Shown piece by piece: positions 8,660-17,143 of a stretch of 64,000 bases of DNA. This stretch comes from Lapidilactobacillus gannanensis. GTDB lineage: Bacteria > Bacillota > Bacilli > Lactobacillales > Lactobacillaceae. The position numbers and the translations under genes are program-made. The notes beneath the pieces are model-generated. The model was given only the letters and a program-made list of their open reading frames with translations, was not told the DNA's origin and did no database searches. Location: the NCBI RefSeq assembly GCF_003946675.1, contig NZ_RHOT01000001.1, positions 62,001 through 126,000 on the forward strand. The letters are read 5' to 3'. Each line of letters begins with the position of its first letter. Position 1 is the stretch's first letter.

Positions 8660-9009
8660 GGCAAACGACTCCTTTGCTTATTTAAGTCATCAATTTCATC
8701 ATCTGATTGACGGCGAATTCGATTATAAAGTTGATTAGTCGCATCATATTGATCAGCAATCGTTCGATTAGTTTGTTGTTTCAATTCTTGATTGGCGGCT
8801 AACTCATCTTCGTTAGCTGCCCCATGAGCAAGATCATCATTAACAGTTTCTTCATAATCACGAGCCAGATCATTGAAAGTCGTATTAAAGTTCTCCAGTG
8901 ACTGCAGATAGCCATTCTTGACCTGTTGAAACTCTTCCAATTGTTGTTCTTTGCGATAGGCTGCCGCTTTCAACTGAGCACGCTTTTCTTCGTTAATATC
9001 TGCTTTCAT
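8650..9009 (-). CDS. LXG-partner coiled-coil protein (DUF5082-like)
   Basis: The 119-residue product is almost wholly charged helix (for example EEKRAQLKAAAYRKEQQLEEFQQ in its first third), with no membrane segment. Small coiled-coil proteins of this kind precede LXG effectors and act as targeting partners that form a helical stack with the LXG domain. I set the start at the ATG 9009, with GGGG seven bases before it. A GTG at 9033 would overlap the upstream stop and lacks a site. The family assignment is from memory of the gene order and character. Confidence 0.75.
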   Translation of the reverse strand: MKADINEEKRAQLKAAAYRKEQQLEEFQQVKNGYLQSLENFNTTFNDLARDYEETVNDDLAHGAANEDELAANQELKQQTNRTIADQYDATNQLYNRIRRQSDDEIDDLNKQRSRLPWA

Positions 9010-9022
9010 TTGCCAGCCCCAC

Positions 9023-9304
9023 TCAGCCCCCACTCAGCATGTGTGCATCTTGGGCATCCCGCTGTTCATTGGTCTGGGAAATATTGAAGAAATTATCCGC
9101 CTGTAATTTAGTAGCTGTCACCAAACTAGTCGTGGTTTGATATATTTTGCTTGTGACTTGATTGGCGTGACTCATGCCACTAATCCCCCTAGTGTAATTG
9201 AACGCAACCTGCTGACTTTTGAAGTTTGAAACCTGTATCTGTCGCAACTTAGCAATTGCTTGCGCTGCAACATTGGTATCTGAGCTGATTTTACTCGAAC
9301 TCAT
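9023..9304 (-). CDS. Small WXG-like type VII secretion partner (TIGR04197-like)
   Basis: The 93-residue helical protein begins SSSKISSDTNVAAQAIAKL and is the size of WXG100-like proteins, though it lacks a WXG turn. Its middle reads NYTRGISGMSHANQ. This matches the small T7SS effector group that stands first in LXG operons and, with the next protein, guides the LXG toxin to the secretion machine. The ATG at 9304 follows GGGGTGG; an upstream in-frame start (9358) has no site. It is the first gene of the cluster, and its upstream flank now abuts the Tn916 insertion about 190 bp away. Confidence 0.75.
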   Translation of the reverse strand: MSSSKISSDTNVAAQAIAKLRQIQVSNFKSQQVAFNYTRGISGMSHANQVTSKIYQTTTSLVTATKLQADNFFNISQTNEQRDAQDAHMLSGG

Positions 9305-9496
9305 TTCCACCACCCCATGTGATACCTTTATTTTATTCATGACTTTACACAATGTCAAAGTAATTTGAGAATTATTTACAAATGAATTCGTAAATGATTA
9401 CTACGTTAAGGAATACCTGTAATAGGAAGTGAGATTAACATCATATGTTGATATAACGGATATTTTAAAATTGGAGTCATTAAATTAATTATTTTT
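9305..9496. other. Upstream region of the LXG cluster, chromosomal side of the Tn916 junction
   Basis: AT-rich DNA without a gene. It should hold the promoter of the minus-strand LXG operon, but I cannot pick one -10/-35 pair with confidence. It ends in ATTATTTTT (9488-9496), the T-rich half of the Tn916 target. Confidence 0.5.
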
Positions 9497-9574
9497 AAAC
9501 TAAAAATAGCATAAAAATCTAGTTATCCGCATAAAAACTGGACTTATCACACTTTATCAAGGTCAAAACCACTC

Positions 9575-9596
9575 AATTTACTACTAATTTACTACT
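9575..9596. repeat. Left-end DR-2 integrase arm sites
   Basis: Two perfect tandem copies of AATTTACTACT (9575-9585, 9586-9596), about 72 bp inside the left end. Repeats of this type bind the N-terminal domain of Tn916 Int. Confidence 0.85.
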
Positions 9597-9680
9597 TATG
9601 AATGAGCTTTGATACGACGATTTATCCTTGAAAAGTGAAGATATAAAGATACTTCCAATAAAATTTGAATATTTAATAGG

Positions 9681-9714
9681 TAGACACTTCAAAAAATGAG
9701 GTGTCTATTTTTTT
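9681..9714 (+). terminator. Terminator near the left end of Tn916
   Basis: TAGACACTTCA pairs with TGAGGTGTCTA (11 bp, one G-T pair) around AAAAA, followed by seven T bases. It precedes orf24. It may limit chromosomal read-through into the transfer operon, or end transcripts that run across the circular joint. Confidence 0.75.
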
Positions 9715-9740
9715 ACCCGATTTTGAAAGGAAGTGAACTT

Positions 9741-9815
9741 ATGAAAACAAAAAATCAAGAATCAAAAGGTCGTTCCCCACTCTTTAAGACCATCAAACAT
9801 TCATTCAGCCAATAA
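9741..9815 (+). CDS. orf24: Very short conserved peptide of Tn916 (probable Orf24)
   Basis: ATG 9741 to TAA 9815 encodes 24 residues (MKTKNQESKGRSP, then LFKTIKHSFSQ), basic and polar, with AAAGGAAG upstream. Its place at the head of the transfer genes fits what Tn916 maps call orf24, though I match it by position, not by a recalled sequence. Function unknown. Confidence 0.55.
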   Translation: MKTKNQESKGRSPLFKTIKHSFSQ

Positions 9816-9837
9816 AAAAGAAAGGATAGGTAAAAAT

Positions 9838-10152
9838 ATGGAACTTAAATTTGTGATTCCCAACATGGAAAAAACATTCGGCAATTTAGAATTTGCTGGC
9901 GAGGATAAAGTCGTTCAGCGAAGAATCAACGGACGGCTAACTGTCTTATCAAGAAGCTATAATCTCTATTCTGATGTTCAAAGAGCAGATGATATTGTGG
10001 TGGTGCTTCCTGCTGAAGCTGGCGAAAAACATTTCGGCTTTGAGGAACGTGTGAAGTTAGTCAATCCACGTATTACCGCAGAGGGCTACAAAATCGGCAC
10101 TCGTGGTTTTACAAATTACCTTTTACATGCTGACGACATGATAAAAGAATAA
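9838..10152 (+). CDS. orf23: Tn916 Orf23, DUF961/YdcP-family protein
   Basis: The 104-residue protein (MELKFVIPNMEKTFGNLEFA) belongs to the small YdcP-like family found in pairs at the front of Tn916 and ICEBs1 transfer operons. It has no membrane segment. A second member, Orf22, follows 15 bp later, and the two share the layout of an N-terminal GELKF/GNLEF strand and a C-terminal LxADDM/KADDI tail. It is the first real gene of the conjugation operon, with AAAGGA upstream. The homologues are needed for or assist conjugation in related elements; the biochemical role is not settled. Confidence 0.9.
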   Translation: MELKFVIPNMEKTFGNLEFAGEDKVVQRRINGRLTVLSRSYNLYSDVQRADDIVVVLPAEAGEKHFGFEERVKLVNPRITAEGYKIGTRGFTNYLLHADDMIKE

Positions 10153-10167
10153 AGAAAGAGAGGAAAA

Positions 10168-10554
10168 ATGATGAGATTAGCAAATGGCATTGTATTAGAT
10201 AAAGACACGACTTTTGGAGAATTGAAATTCTCTGCTCTACGTCGTGAAGTGAGAATCCAAAATGAAGACGGGTCGGTTTCAGATGAAATCAAGGAACGTA
10301 CCTATGACTTAAAATCCAAAGGACAAGGACGCATGATTCAAGTAAGTATTCCTGCCAGCGTGCCTTTGAAAGAGTTTGATTATAACGCACGGGTGGAACT
10401 TATCAATCCCATTGCGGACACCGTTGCTACTGCCACCTATCAAGGAGCAGATGTTGACTGGTATATCAAGGCAGACGATATTGTGCTGACAAAGGATTCT
10501 AGTTCATTCAAAGCTCAACCACAAGCAAAGAAAGAACCGACACAAGACAAATAG
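10168..10554 (+). CDS. orf22: Tn916 Orf22, DUF961/YdcP-family protein
   Basis: The 128-residue YdcP-family paralogue of Orf23 (MMRLANGIVLDKDTTFGELKF, counting both starts) has a longer Lys/Gln-rich tail. Two adjacent ATG codons (10168, 10171) follow GAGAGG; spacing favours 10171. It sits between Orf23 and the coupling protein Orf21 in the transfer operon. The family is certain from context and sequence; its mechanism is not known to me. Confidence 0.9.
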   Translation: MMRLANGIVLDKDTTFGELKFSALRREVRIQNEDGSVSDEIKERTYDLKSKGQGRMIQVSIPASVPLKEFDYNARVELINPIADTVATATYQGADVDWYIKADDIVLTKDSSSFKAQPQAKKEPTQDK

Positions 10555-10582
10555 TCGCTAGGTAGAAAGGAGACTTTTTCGC

Positions 10583-11968
10583 ATGAAACAGCGTGGTAAA
10601 AGGATTCGCCCATCTGGTAAAGATTTAGTCTTTCATTTTACGATAGCGTCACTCCTGCCTGTTTTCCTGCTGGTTGTCGGACTGTTTCATGTGAAGACAA
10701 TCCAGCAGATCAACTGGCAGGATTTTAACCTATCACAAGCAGATAAGATTGACATTCCCTATTTAATTATCAGTTTCAGTGTCGCAATTCTTATCTGCTT
10801 GCTGGTAGCGTTTGTATTCAAACGGGTTCGCTATGATACGGTTAAACAACTTTACCACCGTCAAAAACTGGCAAAGATGATACTTGAAAACAAGTGGTAT
10901 GAATCTGAACAGGTCAAAACAGAGGGTTTCTTTAAAGATAGTGCTGGTCGTACAAAGGAAAAGATAACCTACTTCCCTAAAATGTATTATCGACTTAAAA
11001 ATGGCTTGATACAGATACGGGTGGAAATCACGCTGGGAAAATATCAAGACCAACTCTTACACTTGGAAAAGAAATTAGAGAGTGGCTTGTACTGTGAGCT
11101 GACGGATAAAGAGTTAAAGGATTCCTATGTGGAATATACTTTGCTCTATGACACCATAGCCAGTCGTATTTCTATTGATGAAGTAGAAGCTAAAGATGGT
11201 AAACTTCGCTTAATGAAAAACGTATGGTGGGAATATGATAAGCTCCCTCATATGTTGATTGCTGGTGGTACAGGTGGCGGTAAAACTTACTTTATACTGA
11301 CACTGATTGAAGCCTTGCTTCATACAGATTCAAAACTGTATATTCTTGACCCGAAAAATGCTGATCTTGCGGACTTAGGTTCTGTGATGGCAAATGTCTA
11401 CTATAGAAAAGAAGACTTGCTTTCTTGCATTGAAACATTCTATGAAGAAATGATGAAACGTAGTGAGGAAATGAAGCAGATGAAGAACTATAAGACTGGC
11501 AAAAATTATGCTTACTTAGGTCTCCCGGCACACTTCTTAATCTTTGATGAATACGTCGCTTTCATGGAAATGCTGGGAACAAAAGAAAACACCGCAGTTA
11601 TGAATAAGCTGAAACAGATTGTCATGTTAGGTCGTCAAGCTGGCTTCTTTCTAATACTGGCTTGTCAACGTCCAGACGCAAAATATTTAGGCGACGGAAT
11701 CCGTGATCAGTTTAATTTCAGAGTGGCTTTAGGTCGTATGTCTGAAATGGGCTATGGCATGATGTTTGGCAGTGACGTACAAAAGGATTTCTTCTTAAAG
11801 CGAATCAAAGGTCGTGGCTATGTTGATGTAGGAACAAGTGTCATATCAGAGTTTTATACTCCCCTTGTACCAAAAGGATATGATTTCTTGGAGGAAATTA
11901 AAAAGTTATCCAACAGCAGACAGTCCACGCAGGCGACGTGCGAAGCGGAAGTCGCAGGTGTGGACTGA
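10583..11968 (+). CDS. orf21: Tn916 Orf21, FtsK/SpoIIIE-type coupling protein
   Basis: This 461-residue DNA-pumping ATPase links the relaxase-bound strand to the mating channel. Two N-terminal membrane helices (about residues 17-34 and 55-78) anchor it. The ATPase domain has Walker A GGTGGGKTYF (about 228-237), Walker B FLIFDEYVAF and a later ACQRPDAKYL segment typical of the FtsK/HerA fold. It starts after AAAGGAGA and runs directly up to the oriT region. Homologues are the ConQ/TcpA coupling proteins of ICEBs1 and pCW3. Confidence 0.95.
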   Translation: MKQRGKRIRPSGKDLVFHFTIASLLPVFLLVVGLFHVKTIQQINWQDFNLSQADKIDIPYLIISFSVAILICLLVAFVFKRVRYDTVKQLYHRQKLAKMILENKWYESEQVKTEGFFKDSAGRTKEKITYFPKMYYRLKNGLIQIRVEITLGKYQDQLLHLEKKLESGLYCELTDKELKDSYVEYTLLYDTIASRISIDEVEAKDGKLRLMKNVWWEYDKLPHMLIAGGTGGGKTYFILTLIEALLHTDSKLYILDPKNADLADLGSVMANVYYRKEDLLSCIETFYEEMMKRSEEMKQMKNYKTGKNYAYLGLPAHFLIFDEYVAFMEMLGTKENTAVMNKLKQIVMLGRQAGFFLILACQRPDAKYLGDGIRDQFNFRVALGRMSEMGYGMMFGSDVQKDFFLKRIKGRGYVDVGTSVISEFYTPLVPKGYDFLEEIKKLSNSRQSTQATCEAEVAGVD

Positions 11969-12041
11969 TCTTGCTGGCTGGTGTGGCAATAGCCACGCCA
12001 GCACTTAACCCCCCGTATCTAACAGGGGGGTACAAATCGAC
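11921..12041 (+). other. oriT: oriT region of Tn916
   Basis: Between the coupling protein and relaxase genes lie stacked inverted repeats. An imperfect hairpin opens with CAGTCCACGC and closes with GTGTGGACTG (11921-11968, overlapping the end of orf21). GCTGGTGTGGC pairs with GCCACGCCAGC (11977-12002). The third is CCCCCC-GTATCTAACA-GGGGGG (12009-12030). The last matches the nick-site architecture of ICEBs1, so the MobT relaxase probably cuts within GTATCTAACA. The position agrees with the known Tn916 oriT between orf21 and orf20. Confidence 0.85.
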
Positions 12042-12145
12042 AGGAAACAGTCAAAAAAACATTAGAAAATCCTTTGGTTACAAGGGATTTACAAAATTTC
12101 AGCGTATGTCAAATGGGCTTTAAAAGTTGACATACGCCTTTTTGA

Positions 12146-13351
12146 TTGGAGGGATTTTTACTGAATGAACAAACTTGGTTACAGCATTTAAAAGAAAAAC
12201 GCTTGGCTTATGGACTATCTCAAAACCGTTTAGCTGTTGCGACTGGTATTACAAGGCAGTATCTAAGCGATATTGAAACAGGAAAAGTCAAGCCATCAGA
12301 GGATTTACAGCAGTCCCTTTGGGAAGCTCTGGAACGCTTCAATCCCGACGCTCCCCTTGAAATGCTGTTTGATTATGTAAGAATTCGCTTTCCGACAACA
12401 GACGTACAGCAGGTGGTCGAAAACATCTTACAACTGAAACTGTCCTATTTTCTTCATGAGGACTATGGTTTCTATTCTTATTCAGAGCATTATGCTTTAG
12501 GCGACATATTCGTCCTTTGCTCCCATGAACTGGACAAAGGAGTTCTGGTGGAATTGAAAGGTCGTGGGTGCAGACAATTTGAAAGCTATCTTCTGGCACA
12601 ACAAAGAAGCTGGTATGAGTTCTTTATGGACGTTTTGGTGGCTGGCGGTGTGATGAAACGCCTTGACCTTGCCATTAACGATAAGACAGGGATTTTAAAT
12701 ATCCCTGTACTCACTGAAAAGTGCCAACAGGAAGAATGTATCTCCGTCTTCCGCAGTTTTAAAAGCTATCGCAGTGGCGAACTGGTACGCAAAGAGGAAA
12801 AGGAATGTATGGGAAACACCCTCTATATCGGTTCATTACAAAGTGAAGTTTATTTCTGTATCTATGAAAAGGACTACGAGCAGTACAAGAAAAATGATAT
12901 TCCCATTGAAGACGCAGAAGTAAAAAACCGTTTTGAGATTCGATTGAAAAATGAGCGTGCCTATTATGCAGTCCGTGATTTACTCGTCTATGACAATCCA
13001 GAGCATACCGCCTTTAAAATTATCAATCGGTATATCCGTTTTGTAGATAAAGACGATTCCAAACCTCGTTCTGATTGGAAACTGAATGAAGAATGGGCTT
13101 GGTTTATTGGGAACAATCGTGAACGATTAAAACTAACCACAAAACCAGAGCCTTACTCCTTCCAAAGGACGCTGAACTGGCTATCTCATCAAGTTGCCCC
13201 GACCTTAAAGGTTGCGATTAAACTTGATGAAATCAACCAGACGCAGGTTGTAAAAGACATTCTCGACCATGCGAAACTGACAGACCGACACAAGCAGATT
13301 TTGAAGCAACAGTCAGTAAAAGAACAGGACGTGATAACAACAAAAAAATAA
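12146..13351 (+). CDS. orf20: Tn916 Orf20, MobT relaxase (Rep_trans family)
   Basis: The relaxase nicks oriT, attaches to the 5' end and pilots the strand, and also serves rolling-circle replication of the excised circle. The product, about 400 residues, starts with an XRE-like helix-turn-helix (residues 15-50, AYGLSQNRLAVATGITRQYL) that recognises oriT, followed by a replication-initiator-type domain (KRLDLAINDKTG, then YFCIYEKDYEQY, with Tyr/Asp-rich motifs). The start is unusual. TTG 12146 overlaps the GGAGGG site, while an in-frame CTG at 12161 has 7-nt spacing and may be the real start. The only nearby ATG is out of frame. Confidence 0.93.
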   Translation: MEGFLLNEQTWLQHLKEKRLAYGLSQNRLAVATGITRQYLSDIETGKVKPSEDLQQSLWEALERFNPDAPLEMLFDYVRIRFPTTDVQQVVENILQLKLSYFLHEDYGFYSYSEHYALGDIFVLCSHELDKGVLVELKGRGCRQFESYLLAQQRSWYEFFMDVLVAGGVMKRLDLAINDKTGILNIPVLTEKCQQEECISVFRSFKSYRSGELVRKEEKECMGNTLYIGSLQSEVYFCIYEKDYEQYKKNDIPIEDAEVKNRFEIRLKNERAYYAVRDLLVYDNPEHTAFKIINRYIRFVDKDDSKPRSDWKLNEEWAWFIGNNRERLKLTTKPEPYSFQRTLNWLSHQVAPTLKVAIKLDEINQTQVVKDILDHAKLTDRHKQILKQQSVKEQDVITTKK

Positions 13352-13393
13352 CTCAAATACAAATTCATTGAATATAGAGAGGAGAACATTTTT

Positions 13394-13615
13394 ATGAATT
13401 TTGGACAAAACCTTTATAACTGGTTTCTATCAAACGCTCAATCACTGGTGCTTTTAGCAATCGTTGTGATTGGCTTGTATCTTGGCTTCAAGCGTGAGTT
13501 TAGCAAACTGATTGGCTTTTTAATTATTGCGATTATTGCGGTTGGCTTAGTCTTCAACGCTGCTGGAGTAAAAGACATTTTACTAGAGCTATTCAATCGC
13601 ATTATTGGTGCTTAA
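13394..13615 (+). CDS. orf19: Tn916 Orf19, small two-helix membrane protein
   Basis: The 73-residue protein has two hydrophobic stretches (about residues 15-31 and 37-55, SLVLLAIVVIGLYLGF and LIGFLIIAIIAVGLVFNAA) and almost nothing else. It follows the relaxase gene by 42 bp, with GAGAGGAG upstream. The counterpart in ICEBs1 is YdcS-like and is tied to the mating apparatus. It is probably a small transmembrane subunit; the function is not proven. Confidence 0.88.
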   Translation: MNFGQNLYNWFLSNAQSLVLLAIVVIGLYLGFKREFSKLIGFLIIAIIAVGLVFNAAGVKDILLELFNRIIGA

Positions 13616-13731
13616 ATAAAACCGTTCTTTTGTGGAATATAAGTGGTTTTCTTATGTTCCGCAAAGGAATGGTACACCAAACGAAGTGCGGTAGGGATTT
13701 TTGAATCTCTACAAAGAAAGGACGTGAATAT

Positions 13732-14229
13732 ATGGACGATATGCAAGTCTATATTGCGAATTTAGGCAAATACAATGAGGGCGAATTGGTCGGTGCGTGG
13801 TTTACCTTTCCCATTGACTTTGAGGAAGTCAAAGAGAAAATCGGCTTGAATGATGAATATGAGGAATACGCCATTCATGACTACGAGTTACCCTTTACGG
13901 TTGACGAATACACTTCCATTGGCGAACTCAATCGACTATGGGAAATGGTATCGGAATTACCCGAAGAATTACAATCGGAGCTATCTGCTCTGCTCACTCA
14001 TTTTTCAAGCATTGAAGAACTAAGCGAACATCAAGAGGATATTATCATTCATTCCGATTGTGATGATATGTATGACGTGGCACGCTACTACATTGAAGAA
14101 ACGGGTGCTTTAGGCGAAGTACCAGCTAGTCTTCAAAACTATATTGATTATCAAGCCTATGGTCGGGATTTAGACCTTTCAGGAACGTTTATCTCAACCA
14201 ATCATGGGATTTTTGAAATCGTCTATTAA
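13732..14229 (+). CDS. ardA: Tn916 Orf18, ArdA anti-restriction protein
   Basis: The 165-residue, very acidic protein (rich in Asp and Glu, ending FISTNHGIFEIVY) is ArdA, a DNA mimic that occupies type I restriction-modification enzymes and protects incoming transposon DNA in the recipient. Its length equals the characterised Tn916 protein. It has AAAGGACG upstream and stands alone between orf19 and orf17 in the transfer operon. Expression early after transfer would make sense of its place in the leading half of the element. Confidence 0.95.
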   Translation: MDDMQVYIANLGKYNEGELVGAWFTFPIDFEEVKEKIGLNDEYEEYAIHDYELPFTVDEYTSIGELNRLWEMVSELPEELQSELSALLTHFSSIEELSEHQEDIIIHSDCDDMYDVARYYIEETGALGEVPASLQNYIDYQAYGRDLDLSGTFISTNHGIFEIVY

Positions 14230-14317
14230 ATCTGTCGGTACATTACTACTGGCAGATTTTCTATTTTACGGGGTGGCTCAATCAGCTACCCCTATTTTTT
14301 ATGAAAGGATTGATTAC

Positions 14318-14710
14318 ATGAAGAAAATACGAAGCTATACCAGTATCTGGTCTGTGGAAAAGGTACTGTATTCTATCAATGATTTTAGACTTCCGTTTCC
14401 CATAACCTTTACGCAAATGACATGGTTTGTCGTGTCACTCTTTGCAGTGATGATACTTGGCAACTTGCCCCCTCTTTCCATGATAGAGGGAGCATTTCTC
14501 AAATACTTTGGGATTCCTGTGGCTTTCACATGGTTTATGTCTACAAAAACTTTTGATGGTAAAAAGCCTTATGGATTTTTGAAGTCTGTCATTGCTTATG
14601 CACTGCGACCAAAGCTGACCTATGCAGGAAAAAAAGTAACGCTTGGCAGAAACCAGCCACAAGAAGCCATTACAGCAGTTAGGAGTGAATTTTATGGCAT
14701 ATCCAATTAA
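14318..14710 (+). CDS. orf17: Tn916 Orf17, TcpE/ConD-family membrane protein
   Basis: The product has 130 residues from ATG 14318, behind GAAAGGA. The same frame is open upstream to 14204, but that start overlaps ardA and lacks a site. Two hydrophobic segments (about residues 35-52 and 57-72, TWFVVSLFAVMILGNLPP and AFLKYFGIPVAFTWFM) are followed by a basic tail. TcpE/ConD proteins are conserved membrane parts of the Gram-positive mating channel and work with the VirB4-type ATPase encoded next. Its end overlaps orf16 by 17 bp. Confidence 0.9.
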   Translation: MKKIRSYTSIWSVEKVLYSINDFRLPFPITFTQMTWFVVSLFAVMILGNLPPLSMIEGAFLKYFGIPVAFTWFMSTKTFDGKKPYGFLKSVIAYALRPKLTYAGKKVTLGRNQPQEAITAVRSEFYGISN

Positions 14711-17141
14711 ATACATTGAAAACAATCTCGTCTGGAATAAAGACGGGGAATGTTATGCTTACTATGAGCTTGTTCCTTACAATTACTCATTTCTAAGTCC
14801 AGAACAGAAAATACAAGTGCATGATTCTTTCAGACAGCTTATCGCACAAAATCGTGATGGCAAAATTCATGCTTTACAAATCAGTACAGAATCCAGCATA
14901 CGTTCTGCACAAGAGCGTTCCAAAAATGAAGTCACTGGCAAGCTCAAAGCGGTTGCCTATGACAAAATCGACCAACAGACAGACGCTTTAATATCCATGA
15001 TTGGCGAAAATCAAGTGAACTACCGTTTCTTTATCGGCTTTAAGTTGCTTCTCAACGATCAGGAGTTTTCTATGAAAAGTCTTACCGTTGAAGCAAAAAA
15101 TGCTTTGTCTGATTTTGTCTATGATGTGAACCATAAGCTGATGGGCGATTTTGTTAGTATGAGTAATGATGAAATCCTGCGTTTTCAGAAGATGGAAAAG
15201 CTCTTAGAAAATAAAATCTCTCGTCGTTTCAAAATCCGCAGGTTAGATAAGGACGACTTCGGCTATCTGATTGAACACCTTTACGGACAGACAGGCACTG
15301 CCTATGAAGAGTATGAGTACCATCTATCAAAGAAAAAGCTGGATAATGAAACGCTGATTAAATACTATGACTTGATTAAGCCTACTCGCTGTTTGGTGGA
15401 AGAAAAACAGCGATATTTGAAAATCCAGCAGGAAGATGAAACCGTCTATGTAGCTTACTTTACCATTAACAGCATTGTCGGAGAACTGGACTTCCCGTCC
15501 TCTGAAATCTTCTACTACCAGCAACAGCAATTTACATTCCCGATTGATACGTCAATGAATGTGGAAATTGTAGCGAATCGTAAAGCCCTATCTACTGTCC
15601 GCAATAAAAAGAAAGAACTGAAAGACTTGGATAACCACGCTTGGCAAAGTGATAATGAAACCAGCTCCAATGTGGCGGAAGCTCTGGAAAGTGTGAATGA
15701 GCTGGAAACCAATTTAGACCAAAGCAAGGAATCTATGTACAAGCTGTCTTATGTGGTAAGGGTATCAGCAAATGATCTTGACGAACTCAAACGTCGTTGT
15801 AATGAAGTGAAAGATTTTTATGACGATTTAAGCGTAAAACTGGTACGACCATTTGGGGATATGCTCGGCTTACATGAAGAATTTTTACCTGCCAGCAAGC
15901 GTTATATGAATGATTATATTCAATACGTGACCTCTGATTTCCTCGCTGGTTTAGGTTTTGGTGCTACTCAAATGCTGGGGGAAAATGAGGGGATTTATGT
16001 TGGCTACAGCTTAGATACTGGACGCAATGTCTATCTGAAACCTGCTCTTGCCAGTCAAGGGGTTAAGGGTTCAGTAACCAATGCGTTAGCGTCGGCTTTT
16101 GTTGGTTCGCTGGGTGGTGGTAAATCCTTTGCGAATAACCTTATCGTCTATTATGCGGTGCTTTATGGGGCACAAGCAGTGATTGTAGACCCAAAAGCAG
16201 AACGTGGCAGATGGAAAGAAACCTTGCCAGAGATTTCCCATGAAATCAATATCGTCACTCTGACTTCTGATGAGAAAAACAAAGGCTTACTTGACCCTTA
16301 TGTGATTATGAAAAATCCCAAAGATTCTGAATCACTGGCTATTGATATTCTGACATTCCTTACGGGGATTTCCTCTCGTGATGGGGAACGCTTCCCAATC
16401 CTTAGAAAAGCCATTCGTGCAGTAACCAATAGTGAAGTACGAGGGTTGATGAAAGTGATTGAGGAATTACGGGTTGAGAATACGCCACTAAGTACCAGTA
16501 TAGCCGACCATATCGAAAGTTTTACAGACTATGACTTTGCACATTTATTATTCAGTAATGGTTATGTGGAGCAGTCTATCAGCTTAGAAAAACAACTGAA
16601 CATTATACAGGTTGCGGACTTGGTACTTCCCGACAAGGAAACTTCCTTTGAGGAATATACCACTATGGAGCTTTTATCCGTTGCTATGCTGATTGTCATT
16701 AGTACCTTTGCTTTAGACTTTATCCATACAGACCGAAGCATTTTCAAGATTGTAGATTTAGACGAAGCATGGAGCTTTTTACAGGTAGCACAAGGAAAAA
16801 CACTATCTATGAAGCTGGTTCGGGCTGGTCGTGCTATGAACGCTGGGGTATATTTCGTGACCCAAAATACAGACGACCTCTTAGATGAAAAACTGAAAAA
16901 TAACCTCGGCTTAAAATTTGCATTTCGTTCCACTGACCTTAACGAGATTAAAAAGACCTTAGCCTTTTTTGGTGTAGACCCAGAGGACGAAAACAATCAG
17001 AAGCGATTGCGTGATTTGGAAAACGGGCAATGCCTTATCAGTGATTTATATGGTCGTGTCGGTGTGATACAGTTCCACCCTGTATTTGAAGAACTGCTCC
17101 ATGCCTTTGATACCAGACCACCTGTGCGAAAAGAGGTGTAA
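14694..17141 (+). CDS. orf16: Tn916 Orf16, VirB4/ConE-type conjugation ATPase
   Basis: The 815-residue ATPase powers the mating channel. An N-terminal domain of about 450 residues, including a long coiled stretch, precedes Walker A SLGGGKSFANN (about residues 480-490), IVDPKAERGRW and a Walker B-like KIVDLDEAWSF, then VTQNTDDLL, all typical of VirB4/ConE. The start MAYPIKYIENN at 14694 has AGGAG eight bases upstream and gives the canonical 815-residue length. The reading frame extends upstream to 14643 but without a site. Orf15 starts two bases after the stop. Confidence 0.96.
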   Translation: MAYPIKYIENNLVWNKDGECYAYYELVPYNYSFLSPEQKIQVHDSFRQLIAQNRDGKIHALQISTESSIRSAQERSKNEVTGKLKAVAYDKIDQQTDALISMIGENQVNYRFFIGFKLLLNDQEFSMKSLTVEAKNALSDFVYDVNHKLMGDFVSMSNDEILRFQKMEKLLENKISRRFKIRRLDKDDFGYLIEHLYGQTGTAYEEYEYHLSKKKLDNETLIKYYDLIKPTRCLVEEKQRYLKIQQEDETVYVAYFTINSIVGELDFPSSEIFYYQQQQFTFPIDTSMNVEIVANRKALSTVRNKKKELKDLDNHAWQSDNETSSNVAEALESVNELETNLDQSKESMYKLSYVVRVSANDLDELKRRCNEVKDFYDDLSVKLVRPFGDMLGLHEEFLPASKRYMNDYIQYVTSDFLAGLGFGATQMLGENEGIYVGYSLDTGRNVYLKPALASQGVKGSVTNALASAFVGSLGGGKSFANNLIVYYAVLYGAQAVIVDPKAERGRWKETLPEISHEINIVTLTSDEKNKGLLDPYVIMKNPKDSESLAIDILTFLTGISSRDGERFPILRKAIRAVTNSEVRGLMKVIEELRVENTPLSTSIADHIESFTDYDFAHLLFSNGYVEQSISLEKQLNIIQVADLVLPDKETSFEEYTTMELLSVAMLIVISTFALDFIHTDRSIFKIVDLDEAWSFLQVAQGKTLSMKLVRAGRAMNAGVYFVTQNTDDLLDEKLKNNLGLKFAFRSTDLNEIKKTLAFFGVDPEDENNQKRLRDLENGQCLISDLYGRVGVIQFHPVFEELLHAFDTRPPVRKEV

Positions 17142-17143
17142 AT

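Noticed and set aside
14204-14317. N-terminal extension of Orf17
   Set aside because: It overlaps the end of ardA and has no ribosome site; GAAAGGA precedes ATG 14318.
16562-16996. 144-codon minus-strand frame
   Set aside because: Antisense to the ATPase domain of Orf16; no site and no motif.
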